A stretch of 64,000 nucleotides of DNA from JANPCX01 sp031431125 (GTDB lineage: Bacteria > Pseudomonadota > Gammaproteobacteria > Burkholderiales > Burkholderiaceae_C), in the NCBI GenBank assembly GCA_031431125.1, contig JANPCX010000025.1:1-64000 (forward strand), given 5' to 3'. Position 1 is the stretch's first letter; every line of letters begins with the position of its first letter. The position numbers and the translations under genes were made by a program. Shown piece by piece: positions 43,402 through 51,569 of the stretch. Below the pieces are notes generated by a model. That model ran no database searches. It was given only the letters and a program-made list of their open reading frames with translations, and had not been told where the DNA came from.

Positions 43402-43944
43402 TCAGACCGGCACCGCGGTTTGCGCCACCAAGGCGGCCCGCAGCTCTTGCACCAATTTCTGGCGCTGGCCATTGCTGGCCGACGCGCCCACTTGCAGGCA
43501 CCGGCCTGCAGACTTCAATTCCACCAAACCGTTTGGCGCCCAACCCACACGCAACCAAACCAGTCCCGCTTGCCACTGCGTCCAGCGTCCACCGTGGCAG
43601 CGCCGAACGAGCAGCTGGTCGCCTTGTATGGCGATCCACTCGGCATCACCGGCATGCCGCGTGTAGACCACGAACGCCACGCCCAAGGCCGTCAACTCGA
43701 GGCACGCAAATGGCATGACCAAACGCGCGCCCATCAGCCAAAAAAACACCGCCACCGTCAAGGACAACATCGACAGCGCTAAAAACACCACCAACAATTG
43801 CCTGGGCGCCAAACTGCAATTGCGCGCCAGCTTCCAATATCGGCTGGTCGGCATGCACTCGGCGCTGAATGACTGCCCATCCAAGTCAAACGCTGACGCC
43901 AGCGAGGATGCGGTAGGCCACTTGGATGAGGTGCTGGCTGACAT
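43402..43944 (-). CDS. DUF2244-domain membrane protein
   Basis: A 180-residue protein with two adjacent hydrophobic helices (LLVVFLALSMLSLTVAVFFW; MPFACLELTALGVAFVVYTR) followed by a PH-like soluble part (AIQGDQLLVRRCHGG, QAGLVWLRVGWAP). It matches DUF2244, which commonly opens oxidase operons in betaproteobacteria. It lies 45 bases upstream of ctaC. Function is unknown; its position suggests oxidase biogenesis. Confidence 0.82.
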   Translation of the reverse strand: MSASTSSKWPTASSLASAFDLDGQSFSAECMPTSRYWKLARNCSLAPRQLLVVFLALSMLSLTVAVFFWLMGARLVMPFACLELTALGVAFVVYTRHAGDAEWIAIQGDQLLVRRCHGGRWTQWQAGLVWLRVGWAPNGLVELKSAGRCLQVGASASNGQRQKLVQELRAALVAQTAVPV

Positions 43945-44007
43945 GTTGCGGTACTGCTTTCAACACTGTTTCAACATCACCCTGTTTTCAGGCAACAACT
44001 GCGCATT

Positions 44008-44940
44008 TTAGCCCACGCTTGGCGGGCCTGGCAGCTTTGTCTTTGCCGACCCTGAGCGTCCCATGGTACGCATGTCGTCTACCGAGATGCGAGCCTCTGA
44101 CGCCACTTTGACGCGGGGCGCCGCTTTAAAAGCATGGCCGTAGCTGATTTCGAAATGCAGCTGCAAACGCCCGTCCGCGCCACGCAGCAATTCCAGCGAT
44201 TGCAGAAGCTGCCGTTTCCATTCCAAGGTGCGCAGTCCCGCGAATCGTTTGGGGTGGGCGTTGCCCCCCAAGGCGCGCAGCTCATCCAACAAAGCCTGTG
44301 GCGTGGCCCAGGTGAGGGTCAGCACCTCTTGGTCCATCACCGGGTCGGCAAAACCTGCGCGGACCAACATGTCCCCGAGGTCGTGCATGTCGACAAAATC
44401 AATGGCGGGCGCTGGCCATTGCCGCTGCTGATAAACCTGGCGCAAACCCAAAAGGCTGCCGGGTCCCAAGCATGAAAACATCAAAAAACCACCGGGCTCC
44501 AGCAATTCGTGCCAACGTTCAATCACGGCCACCGGGTCTGTGGCGGCGTGCAGCATCATGTTGGACCAAAGCAACTGTGTCTTGGGCAATGAGGCGTCCT
44601 GCAGCAGCACAGGCTGCGGTGGTGCAGCCCAGCGTTTGGCCGACCACCACGGCAGCAGGCGCTGTGCGACGGTTCGCTGTTGCCAAGCGCTGCTGGCCTC
44701 CACGGCGATGCGCTCGGCCTTGGGATAGGCCTGGGCCAGCAACGGGTCCGCTGCACCCAAACCCGCCCACCAATCGATGAGGCGTTCGGGCTGCAGGCGA
44801 ATCACCGCCAGCCGCTGCGCCAAACGCCGAGCAATCTCTTGATGCAACCAAGGCGCGCCAGAGCCCAAAGCCTGGCGCTGCAATACGCGCGACACCGCTT
44901 GGGCATCGATCAAGCGTGTGGGTGCGGCGGCTTCAAGCAT
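44008..44940 (-). CDS. SAM-dependent methyltransferase, BioC-like
   Basis: A 310-residue class I methyltransferase. The SAM-binding start is poorly conserved (LIDWWAGLGAADPLL in place of GxGxG), but the later motifs LLWSNMMLHAATDPVAVIER, LEPGGFLMFSCLGPGSL and the BioC-like region FVDMHDLGDMLVRAGFADPV are clear. BioC methylates malonyl-ACP at the start of biotin synthesis; no other bio genes are here, so the name is tentative. In related genomes this gene is commonly found beside comF and trmL, as here. Confidence 0.8.
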   Translation of the reverse strand: MLEAAAPTRLIDAQAVSRVLQRQALGSGAPWLHQEIARRLAQRLAVIRLQPERLIDWWAGLGAADPLLAQAYPKAERIAVEASSAWQQRTVAQRLLPWWSAKRWAAPPQPVLLQDASLPKTQLLWSNMMLHAATDPVAVIERWHELLEPGGFLMFSCLGPGSLLGLRQVYQQRQWPAPAIDFVDMHDLGDMLVRAGFADPVMDQEVLTLTWATPQALLDELRALGGNAHPKRFAGLRTLEWKRQLLQSLELLRGADGRLQLHFEISYGHAFKAAPRVKVASEARISVDDMRTMGRSGSAKTKLPGPPSVG

Positions 44941-44956
44941 TCGGGAAGTATATTGA

Positions 44957-45216
44957 CCCCAAATCCGGCAGTTGACCGCTTTTTTCTACCTGCGACACCC
45001 TATGAACATTGAGATATCTTCGTTCGAACCACATCACCACTTGGGTGAGGACGCTACACACCCGATTGAGCTGTGCTCCGGGGCGCTGGCCGCGTTGCGC
45101 CTCCTTGCGGGCACGAGCCGTTCGCACCTGTGCGCCCTCGGTGCTCACCGTCGTTGCGCCTTGCCAGCACCCCGAATCACAGCCCACTCGGGCGCGTTCA
45201 ACTGCCGGATCTAGGG
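44957..45216. repeat. 260-bp element bounded by 23-bp inverted repeats
   Basis: CCCCAAATCCGGCAGTTGAC at the left end is mirrored by GTTCAACTGCCGGATCTAGG at the right end (about 18 of 22 paired positions agree). TGA abuts both ends and could be a three-base target duplication. No convincing open frame lies inside. It fills the divergent region between the methyltransferase and comF genes and ends seven bases before the comF start. A non-autonomous transposable element is the simplest reading. Confidence 0.6.
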
Positions 45217-45223
45217 TGACGAC

Positions 45224-45955
45224 GTGAGCACCTCCGCACTCTTGAGATCCACCTGGCGCAGCGCGCTGCGCTTGGTCACAGCCAACGCCGCGCGACTGCC
45301 CAACCAATGCGCGGTGTGCCGAAGCAGCAGTGCCGAGGGCTTTTGCGGTGATTGCCAGGCACGTTTCGCATCACCCCGCTTGCGCTGTGTCGGTTGCGCA
45401 GTGGCAGTACCGACAGGCGTGAGCCACTGCGGTGTTTGCCTACGCGAAGCACCCGCGTTTGACTCGGCATCGGCTGCGGTCGACTATGCCTTCCCCTGGA
45501 ACACCTTGCTCACCCGGTTGAAATTCCATGACGGCCTGGACCTGCTGCCCGCCCTGATCCCGCTGATGCAAAGGGCCTACACACCCAGCAGGGACGAATG
45601 GCTGCTGCCCGTGCCGCTGAGCAGCGAGCGGCTGCGCGAGAGGGGCTTCAACCAAGCCTGGGAGTTGGCGCGCCGCTTGGCGCAAGCGGGTTCTGTGCAC
45701 GCCGACCCGCATTTGCTGCTGCGTGTGCGCGACACACCGCACCAACTCGGTTTGACGAAAAAAGAGCGCGGCACGGCCGTGCGCGGCGCATTTGCAGTGG
45801 ACGCGCTGCGCCGGCAAGACATCGCAGGACGCCACATCACGGTCGTGGACGATGTGATGACCACCATGGCCACGGCCAACGAAATTGCCCGCGTCCTCAA
45901 ACAAGCCGGTGCGGCCCGTGTGCACCTGTGGTGTTTTGCGCGCACGCCTTTGTGA
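45224..45955 (+). CDS. comF: ComF-family phosphoribosyltransferase-like protein
   Basis: A 243-residue protein. N-terminal Cys pairs (CAVCRSSSAEGFCGDC; CVGCAV; CGVC) form a likely zinc ribbon. The C-terminal PRTase fold has LPVPLSSERLRERGFNQAWE and the PRPP loop ITVVDDVMTTMATANE. ComF/GntX proteins act in DNA uptake or carbon metabolism, not fully defined. The start is GTG at 45224. trmL follows 19 bases downstream. Confidence 0.9.
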   Translation: MSTSALLRSTWRSALRLVTANAARLPNQCAVCRSSSAEGFCGDCQARFASPRLRCVGCAVAVPTGVSHCGVCLREAPAFDSASAAVDYAFPWNTLLTRLKFHDGLDLLPALIPLMQRAYTPSRDEWLLPVPLSSERLRERGFNQAWELARRLAQAGSVHADPHLLLRVRDTPHQLGLTKKERGTAVRGAFAVDALRRQDIAGRHITVVDDVMTTMATANEIARVLKQAGAARVHLWCFARTPL

Positions 45956-45974
45956 ACCTTAGACACCCACACCC

Positions 45975-46448
45975 ATGTTCAACATTGTTTTGGTTCACCC
46001 TGAAATCCCTCCCAACACCGGCAACATCATTCGTTTGGCGGCGAACACCGGTTGCAGCTTGCATTTGATCGAGCCGCTGGGGTTTTTAATGGAAGACCGT
46101 TTGCTGCAACGCGCGGGGCTCGACTACCACGAGTGGACACGGGCACAGCGGCACGCCTCTTGGCCCGCCTTTGTCGCTGCCGCCCAGCCTGCAGCGGATC
46201 GCATTTTTGCGTTCACCACCCGCGGCAGTCAGCCCTTTGCGAGCGTCGCCTGGCAGGCCGGTGACTGGTTGGTGTTTGGGTCTGAGACCGCTGGCCTGCC
46301 CGCCGAATTGCGGGACTCATTTCCCAATGCCCAGCGCGTGCGTTTGCCGATGCGCCCAGAACAGCGCAGCTTGAACCTCAGCAATGCGGTGGCGGTGGCG
46401 GTGTTCGAGGCCTGGCGGCAAAACGGCTACGAAGGCGCGCAGTCGTAG
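45975..46448 (+). CDS. trmL: tRNA (cytidine/uridine-2'-O-)-methyltransferase TrmL
   Basis: A 157-residue SPOUT methyltransferase that 2'-O-methylates the wobble base 34 of tRNA-Leu. The start FNIVLVHPEIPPNTGNIIRL, then HLIEPLGFLMEDRLLQRAGLDY, LVFGSETAGLP and the knot region RSLNLSNAVAVAVFEAWRQ are diagnostic. It is the short, single-domain type. Likely cotranscribed with comF. Confidence 0.96.
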   Translation: MFNIVLVHPEIPPNTGNIIRLAANTGCSLHLIEPLGFLMEDRLLQRAGLDYHEWTRAQRHASWPAFVAAAQPAADRIFAFTTRGSQPFASVAWQAGDWLVFGSETAGLPAELRDSFPNAQRVRLPMRPEQRSLNLSNAVAVAVFEAWRQNGYEGAQS

Positions 46449-46476
46449 CGGTAAGACTCTCTCACGCCAGCTCGGT

Positions 46477-46986
46477 TTAAACGCCTTTTTTGACCATGGC
46501 CACCAGTTGGTCCAGCGCTGCGCCCCAACCCGCCTCAAACCCCATGGCGGCGTGTTTTTGGGCCCCCGCTTCGTCGGCGTGGATCACCGTCGCGGTGTAA
46601 AGGGTGCCATCCGCGTGGTCGGCCAACTCCACCATGGCGGTGAACATGAAACCATCGTCATCGCTGCCGCAGGTCGCCGTCATGAGGCTGGGGCGAAAAC
46701 CCGGCGACAAGGCATTGGTCCACACCAATTTTTGGTTGGGGACGATTTCCAGGTAACAGCCCGGGTTGGGAAACTCGCGCCCCTCGGGGGATTGGAATGT
46801 GGTGTGAAAAACGCCGCCGGGCCGCAGATCAATGTCGCAAGCAATGGCCTTCCATGGCAAGGGGCAAAACCACGGCAACAGCAACGCGGGTTCGGTCCAG
46901 GCTCGCCACACGAGCGCTTTGGGCACATCGATCACCCGCGAGAAACGCAGGTCGAGCAAGGGATTCGGTTGGTAAATGGATTTCAT
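46477..46986 (-). CDS. SRPBCC (AHSA1-like) domain protein
   Basis: A 169-residue START/Bet v 1-fold protein. FSRVIDVPKALVWRAWTEPA at the start, PWKAIACDIDLRPGGVFHT and the C-terminal GFEAGWGAALDQLVAMVKK helix are typical of the activator-of-HSP90-ATPase-like group. The second of two close ATGs (46986) has AGGAGG six bases upstream and is chosen. Ligand or partner unknown; 42 bases upstream of the gpsA stop region. Confidence 0.88.
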   Translation of the reverse strand: MKSIYQPNPLLDLRFSRVIDVPKALVWRAWTEPALLLPWFCPLPWKAIACDIDLRPGGVFHTTFQSPEGREFPNPGCYLEIVPNQKLVWTNALSPGFRPSLMTATCGSDDDGFMFTAMVELADHADGTLYTATVIHADEAGAQKHAAMGFEAGWGAALDQLVAMVKKGV

Positions 46987-47028
46987 CGACATCCTCCTGG
47001 TGTTGAACCTGGGCTCAAAGAAGAAGCT

Positions 47029-48024
47029 TCAACTCTCCGCGCGTGCCTGCCGCCCCATCAAACGAGTCAGTGCAGCCGCAGGCGAGATCTCGCCGGCCAG
47101 CACCGCCACCACACCTTGTGTGATGGGCATGTCCACGCGCAGCGATTGCGCCCGCTGCAAGACGACGGCCGCGCTGCGCACGCCTTCGGCCACATGGCCC
47201 AAGTCTTGAAGAATTTGGTTCAAAGGCAGGCCCTGTGCCAGCAACAAACCCACTTTGCGGTTGCGCGATAAGTCGCCCGTGGCGGTGAGCACCAAATCGC
47301 CCAGCCCCGACAGTCCCATGAAGGTCTCTACTTGTGCCCCCAAGGCCAAGCCCAAGCGTGTCATTTCTGCCAACCCTCGGGTGATGATGGCGGCGCGGGC
47401 GTTCAGCCCCAATTGCATGCCATCGGCGATGCCCGTGGCGATGGCCAGCACGTTCTTCACCGCGCCGCCGACTTCAACCCCTACAGGGTCTTTGCTCGTG
47501 TAAACGCGCAGGCTCTCGCTGTGCAGCGCGGCCACGGCTTGTTCACACAAAGCGCCATCGGCGCTGGCGGCCACCAAGGCCGTGGGTTGACCCCGTGCCA
47601 CTTCCTGCGCAAAACTGGGTCCCGACAACACGCCGGCACGCAGGTCGGGCGCAAACTGGGCCGCCAGCTCGTGGCCGAGCAAGCCACTCATTTCTTGAAA
47701 ACCCTTGCACAACCACAACACGCCCGGACGCGGCGCGGCACGCTGCTGCAGTTGTTGCAACAAGGGCTGCAAACCCGCCATGGGCGTGGCAATGATGACA
47801 AGGCCATCGCCGCCCGCGTGCTGACAGGCGGTATTCAAGTCGGCCGTGACCTGCAGTGCGGGGGGCAACACCACATCAGGCAAGTAAAGGGCATTGCGCC
47901 GCGTCAGGTGCAAGGCCTGCGCCTGGGCGGCGTCACGCGTCCACAAACACACCGTGCCGCGGGCGGCTGCAGCCACGGCCAACGCCGTGCCCCATGCGCC
48001 AGCGCCCAGCACGGTGAGGTTCAT
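47029..48024 (-). CDS. gpsA: Glycerol-3-phosphate dehydrogenase [NAD(P)+]
   Basis: A 331-residue cytoplasmic enzyme making sn-glycerol 3-phosphate for phospholipids. The start MNLTVLGAGAWGTALAVAAA is the GxGxxG nucleotide fold. LCKGFQ, LSGPSFAQEVARGQPTAL, GGAVKNVLAIATGIADG (catalytic Lys) and TRGLAEMTRLG with LSGLGDLVLTATGDLSRNR follow. It starts 18 bases downstream of secB, the usual secB-gpsA operon. Confidence 0.97.
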   Translation of the reverse strand: MNLTVLGAGAWGTALAVAAAARGTVCLWTRDAAQAQALHLTRRNALYLPDVVLPPALQVTADLNTACQHAGGDGLVIIATPMAGLQPLLQQLQQRAAPRPGVLWLCKGFQEMSGLLGHELAAQFAPDLRAGVLSGPSFAQEVARGQPTALVAASADGALCEQAVAALHSESLRVYTSKDPVGVEVGGAVKNVLAIATGIADGMQLGLNARAAIITRGLAEMTRLGLALGAQVETFMGLSGLGDLVLTATGDLSRNRKVGLLLAQGLPLNQILQDLGHVAEGVRSAAVVLQRAQSLRVDMPITQGVVAVLAGEISPAAALTRLMGRQARAES

Positions 48025-48042
48025 GGCCTCTGACCTTCAATA

Positions 48043-48543
48043 TCAGTTCAGCGTAGGCGCAGGAGCACCATTGGGCGAGCCGGCTTGTGCACGCTGGGCT
48101 TCGAACATGGCTTGGAAGTTCACTTCGCTCAGGATGACAGGCGGGAAACCGGCGCGGGTGCACACGTCAGAGACGATGGCGCGCAAATAGGGGTAAATGA
48201 TGCCGGGGCAGGCAATGCCAATGATGGCTTGCAGCTGGTCTTCGGGGATGTTGCGAATTTCAAAGATGCCGGCTTGTTTGGCTTCAATGAGGAACATGGT
48301 TTTGTCGCCCACCTTGGTGGTGACGGTGGCGGTGACGGACACCTCGTAAATGCCATCGACCACGCCAGCCGCGCCCACGGCCAGGTTGATTTCCACCTGG
48401 GGCTGGGTTTGCTCCAGCAAAATTTGTGGCGAGTTGGGTTGCTCGAGCGACAGGTCTTTCAGGTAGACACGCTGAATTTGGAACACCGGCGCGTTGTTGT
48501 CGGCGGTAGCCGTGCTTGCAGTGGAGGGGGTGGACTCGGCCAT
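48043..48543 (-). CDS. secB: Protein-export chaperone SecB
   Basis: A 166-residue tetrameric chaperone that holds preproteins unfolded for SecA. FQIQRVYLKDLSLEQPNSPQ, VSVTATVTTKVGDKTMFLIE, QAGIFEIRNI and CPGIIYPYLRAIVSDVCTRAGFPPV are strongly conserved SecB blocks. Acidic N-terminus and a variable C-terminal tail are as usual. A terminator for the upstream grxC unit lies just before its start. Confidence 0.97.
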   Translation of the reverse strand: MAESTPSTASTATADNNAPVFQIQRVYLKDLSLEQPNSPQILLEQTQPQVEINLAVGAAGVVDGIYEVSVTATVTTKVGDKTMFLIEAKQAGIFEIRNIPEDQLQAIIGIACPGIIYPYLRAIVSDVCTRAGFPPVILSEVNFQAMFEAQRAQAGSPNGAPAPTLN

Positions 48544-48572
48544 GAAAATCTCGCAGTCTTGAATGAAGAGAT

Positions 48573-48608
48573 GACAAAAACAAAACCCCGAAACTCGAAG
48601 TTGCGGGG
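48573..48608 (-). terminator. Intrinsic terminator after grxC
   Basis: On the minus strand, CCCCG and CGGGG (with a further AACT/AGTT stem inside) form a hairpin at 48586-48608, followed by TTTTGTTTTTG at 48585-48575. It ends the rhodanese-grxC transcript and separates it from secB, whose start lies 30 bases further. Confidence 0.85.
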
Positions 48609-48682
48609 CGGGGGAAAGTGATGCTTACCGGGCGCGGATTATGTCCGAGCGCTGTAACAGCGAGGTGACACAGGCGCCTTGC

Positions 48683-48940
48683 TCAAGCACCCAACAGCGC
48701 AAGCAGCTCGCCGCGTTTGTCCAGGGCCACCAAGTCATCGCAGCCGCCCACATGGGTGCTGCCGATGAAAATTTGCGGCACCGTGCGCTGGCCGGTGATG
48801 TCCATCATGGTTTGGCGCTGGGCAGGGTCCAGGTCGACGCGGATTTCTTCTATTGCTGTCACCCCCCGCTGCGTCAGCAACTGTTTGGCGCGAATGCAGT
48901 AGGGGCAGACCTGGGTGGTGTACATCTTGACGGCTTGCAT
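48683..48940 (-). CDS. grxC: Glutaredoxin 3
   Basis: An 85-residue dithiol glutaredoxin. The active site is CPYC in YTTQVCPYCIRAKQLL; TVPQIFIG (cis-Pro) and HVGGCDDLVALD (glutathione site) follow. It reduces disulfides and glutathione adducts with glutathione. The ATG at 48940 is chosen as the usual family start. It lies 26 bases after the rhodanese gene, forming a two-gene unit. Confidence 0.95.
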   Translation of the reverse strand: MQAVKMYTTQVCPYCIRAKQLLTQRGVTAIEEIRVDLDPAQRQTMMDITGQRTVPQIFIGSTHVGGCDDLVALDKRGELLALLGA

Positions 48941-48966
48941 GGTGGCGGGCTTTCTGTGGAAGGCGA

Positions 48967-49383
48967 TCAAGCGCCGGATTTTTCTATCGGCAAACTGGCC
49001 TCACGCCAGGCTGCCGTGCCGCCCACCAAAGCCCGGCTGTTGTCATAGCCGAGCTTTTTGAGCGTGGCGACGGCACGGCTGGCACGGCTGCCGGTCGGGC
49101 ACAACACCACCAGGGGCAAGGTTTTGTTTTTGGGCAGGTCGGTCGCGGTTTCCAAACCGGCCAAAGGCACGCTCTTGGCACCGGCCGCATGGCCTTCGGC
49201 GTATTCCTTGGCCTCGCTCACGTCGATGAGCACCGCTTTTTCACGGTTGATGAGCATGACCGCTTCTGTCGTATTGACCCGGCTCTCCCCGGCACGTTTG
49301 CTGAACATGGGCCAAAACAGCATGCCGCCCGACACCACGGCCAGCAAAATCAAAACAAAGTTATCGACAAGAAACTTATCCAC
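48967..49383 (-). CDS. Membrane-anchored rhodanese-like protein
   Basis: A 138-residue protein. An N-terminal membrane helix (DNFVLILLAVVSGGMLFWPM) precedes a single rhodanese domain, with catalytic Cys95 in VVLCPTGSRASRAV and the DVSEAKEYAEGHAAGAKSVP entry motif. It may carry sulfane sulfur or act in redox signalling. The GTG at 49383 is preferred to a TTG four codons upstream for family length. Upstream, TATAAT on the same strand fits a promoter. Confidence 0.88.
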   Translation of the reverse strand: MDKFLVDNFVLILLAVVSGGMLFWPMFSKRAGESRVNTTEAVMLINREKAVLIDVSEAKEYAEGHAAGAKSVPLAGLETATDLPKNKTLPLVVLCPTGSRASRAVATLKKLGYDNSRALVGGTAAWREASLPIEKSGA

Positions 49384-49426
49384 GTGAAAATCCAAGGCGC
49401 ACCGGAAGAGCCCGGCAAAGTCGCGG

Positions 49427-49432
49427 ATTATA
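49427..49432 (-). promoter_or_regulatory. Candidate -10 box of the rhodanese-grxC unit
   Basis: Reading leftward the sequence is TATAAT, a perfect sigma-70 -10 hexamer, 44 bases before the GTG start. No good -35 hexamer lies 16-18 bases upstream, so it may be a weak or activator-dependent promoter. Confidence 0.4.
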
Positions 49433-49531
49433 GAATTCGCCCCTCCAAGGCGGCTCCAGCGCTGACCATGCCCCTGGACTGACCCGGGGTGTTCCCATCC
49501 CGCCCCATCACTTCATCCAATCCCATCTGCC

Positions 49532-50275
49532 ATGTACAAACTCGTCCTGATTCGCCACGGCGAATCCACCTGGAACCTGGAAAACCGCTTCACCGGCTGG
49601 ACCGATGTCGAGCTCACCCCCCTGGGCGTGGAACAAGCCAAACAAGCCGGCCGCTTGCTCAAAGAAGCCGGTTATGAATTTGATGTGGCCTACACCTCGG
49701 TCCTCAAACGTGCCATTTGGACGCTGTGGCACTGCCTGGACAGCATGGACCGCACCTGGTTGCCCGTGCAAAACCGCTGGCAGCTCAACGAGCGCCACTA
49801 CGGCGCCCTGCAAGGCCTGAACAAAGCCGAAACCGCCAAACAATATGGCGACGAGCAAGTGCTCATCTGGCGCCGCAGCTACGACACCCCGCCTCCCGTG
49901 CTGGCGGCCGAAGACCCGCGCGGCCAACGCCACGACCCGCGTTACGTCAAGCTCCAACCCGAAGACGTTCCGCTCACCGAATGCCTCAAAGACACCGTGG
50001 CCCGTGTGATGCCGCTGTGGAACAGTGAACTCGCCCCTGCCATCCAAGCCGGCCAACGCCTGGTGATCGCCGCCCACGGCAACAGCATCCGCGCCTTGGT
50101 GAAATACCTCGACGGCATCTCCGACGACGCCATCGTCGGCGTCAACATTCCCAACGGCATTCCACTGGTGTATGAGCTGGACGCCAACTTGAAGCCGATC
50201 AAGAGTTATTACTTGGGGGATGCGGAGGCGGCGGCCAAGGCTGCGGCGGCGGTGGCGAATCAGGGGAAGGGGTGA
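49532..50275 (+). CDS. gpmA: 2,3-bisphosphoglycerate-dependent phosphoglycerate mutase
   Basis: A 247-residue glycolytic enzyme interconverting 3- and 2-phosphoglycerate. KLVLIRHGESTWNLENRFTG has the phospho-His RHGE; RWQLNERHYGALQGLNK, VPLTECLKDTV and VIAAHGNSIRALVKYLDG (second His) follow. An Ala-rich C-terminus (AEAAAKAAAAVANQG) is unusual but short. No clear Shine-Dalgarno sequence precedes the ATG. Confidence 0.97.
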   Translation: MYKLVLIRHGESTWNLENRFTGWTDVELTPLGVEQAKQAGRLLKEAGYEFDVAYTSVLKRAIWTLWHCLDSMDRTWLPVQNRWQLNERHYGALQGLNKAETAKQYGDEQVLIWRRSYDTPPPVLAAEDPRGQRHDPRYVKLQPEDVPLTECLKDTVARVMPLWNSELAPAIQAGQRLVIAAHGNSIRALVKYLDGISDDAIVGVNIPNGIPLVYELDANLKPIKSYYLGDAEAAAKAAAAVANQGKG

Positions 50276-50444
50276 GGGGAGCTGCCGGTTTTCACGGCTT
50301 TGTTAGTACGGCATACAAGAACGTCTTCATGTCAAAAACCAAAGCCCCATGTGGCCTGCAGGCCGACAGCACCGCCGGATTTAGGGAGACAGGCGGCAGT
50401 GTTATGCAGCAAAACTGTCGCCCAAAAACAGGTTCGGCGTCCAC

Positions 50445-50930
50445 ATGAGGACTGTCTTTGGATGCAAAGAATCATTTGCAATTGTTGTTGGTCCGCCTGC
50501 GTGGCCGATTCGTACTGTCGAGGTTTGGGTTTGTGGCGAGAACTTTTCGTCGTTCGATTCCTCAGCCTATCTTCCATCCTTTGCCAGCGCTGTAGAAGAC
50601 ACGGGGAACTGGTTGCAGCGACAGCTCAACTTTCTAAAGCACGAGAAGCACTTTTTCGATCTGGGAGTTGAGGAAGCTTTTTCTTTGGTTGCTTCAGAAG
50701 AACTGCCGGAGCTTTGGACAGAATTGAGGCTTCTTGATTGGGGGCCAACAACTGACGCCTACCTTTGCTTCCTACTGCCAATTCGCGAAAGACTCTTTCT
50801 GACTTGTCGGTGCAATGAGTCTGGTTTGACCAAAGGTGTTCAGGTTTTCCCATATGAGCTTATCAACACGCTCAGTAGTGCAAGTCGGGAGCTGTCCCGC
50901 CGTGAACCGCAGACGCCTATCAATGCTTGA
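50445..50930 (+). CDS. Hypothetical protein, immunity-protein-like (Imm42-like)
   Basis: A 161-residue soluble protein. The start with GCKESFAIVVGPPAW and the later WVCGENFSSFDSSAYLPSFA recall the Imm42 immunity family (G-x-x-x-x-FAI start and a short central beta region), but the match is by eye only. It uses more A+T-rich codons than its neighbours (TTT, GAA, TCA), suggesting recent acquisition. No toxin gene is adjacent. The preceding 169 bases after gpmA hold no gene, only a small GGCGGCAGT-type hairpin near 50390. Confidence 0.45.
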   Translation: MRTVFGCKESFAIVVGPPAWPIRTVEVWVCGENFSSFDSSAYLPSFASAVEDTGNWLQRQLNFLKHEKHFFDLGVEEAFSLVASEELPELWTELRLLDWGPTTDAYLCFLLPIRERLFLTCRCNESGLTKGVQVFPYELINTLSSASRELSRREPQTPINA

Positions 50931-50983
50931 ACACTAGCGCAAGTTTTTCACCTGAAGGTTCATAAAAGTTTTGGCATTCATGC

Positions 50984-51085
50984 GCCCAACCCGCCGCTCG
51001 ATCGGACCTCAAAAAGCGGCGCGGCTCATTTGCTTTTCAATATGGGCGTGCGCTTTTTGAGTCCGCTCACCTTCAACGGTTAACC
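50984..51085. other. attC-like structure between two accessory genes
   Basis: GCCCAAC at 50984-50990 matches the RYYYAAC core. Inside, CGGACCTCAAAAAGCG (51003-51018) pairs with CGCTTTTTGAGTCCG (51051-51065) with one unpaired C, resembling the extrahelical base of integron attC sites. GTTAACC at 51079-51085 sits where GTTRRRY is expected but does not match its third purine. The next gene begins 18 bases later, as in gene cassettes. No integrase is in the window. Confidence 0.35.
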
Positions 51086-51102
51086 CAGCAGAACACCCTC
51101 GC

Positions 51103-51465
51103 ATGAGCACCCGCCCCCTTGCCAAGTACAAAGGCAGTTGCCATTGCGGTGCCGTTCAGTTCGAAATCGAAACCGATTTCCCTGAGCTGACGATGTGCGA
51201 CTGTTCGATCTGTCGCAAGAAGAACGCACTCATGGTCAAGGTTCACGAGCGCCAGTTCACGCTGCTGGCGGGTGAAGAGTCACTGACTGAATACCAGTTT
51301 CATACCAAGACGGCGCGGCACTTTTTTTGCAAGGTTTGCGGCATCTACCCCTTCCACCGCAAGCGGGTCACGCCGGACAACCTGGGCATCAACGTTTTCT
51401 GCCTGGACGGCTTTGACCCTCAAGGCATTCCGGTGCGTCAGGCCTGCGGATCAAACATGCCCTGA
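51103..51465 (+). CDS. GFA-family (CENP-V/glutathione-dependent formaldehyde-activating) protein
   Basis: A 120-residue zinc protein. GSCHCGAVQFEIE, MCDCSICRKKNALM and FFCKVCGIYPFHRK provide the seven or more Cys of the GFA fold. Activity towards S-hydroxymethyl-glutathione is known for one member only; most are uncharacterised. It stands alone just after the attC-like structure. Such genes are common cargo of gene cassettes. Confidence 0.9.
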   Translation: MSTRPLAKYKGSCHCGAVQFEIETDFPELTMCDCSICRKKNALMVKVHERQFTLLAGEESLTEYQFHTKTARHFFCKVCGIYPFHRKRVTPDNLGINVFCLDGFDPQGIPVRQACGSNMP

Positions 51466-51569
51466 CGGCAGCCGCGGCGGTCACGGTTGCAAAACTGGTG
51501 AGCCGTCGTTGGGTCGGTTCTCACCGTTAGAACCCTGGCGCCCTGCCCCAAGCTGGCACACGACTTTCC

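Noticed and set aside
44941..45223. 80-residue frame MTAFFYLRHPMNIEISSFEP... upstream of comF
   Set aside because: Lies within the inverted-repeat-bounded element, lacks a ribosome-binding site and family resemblance.
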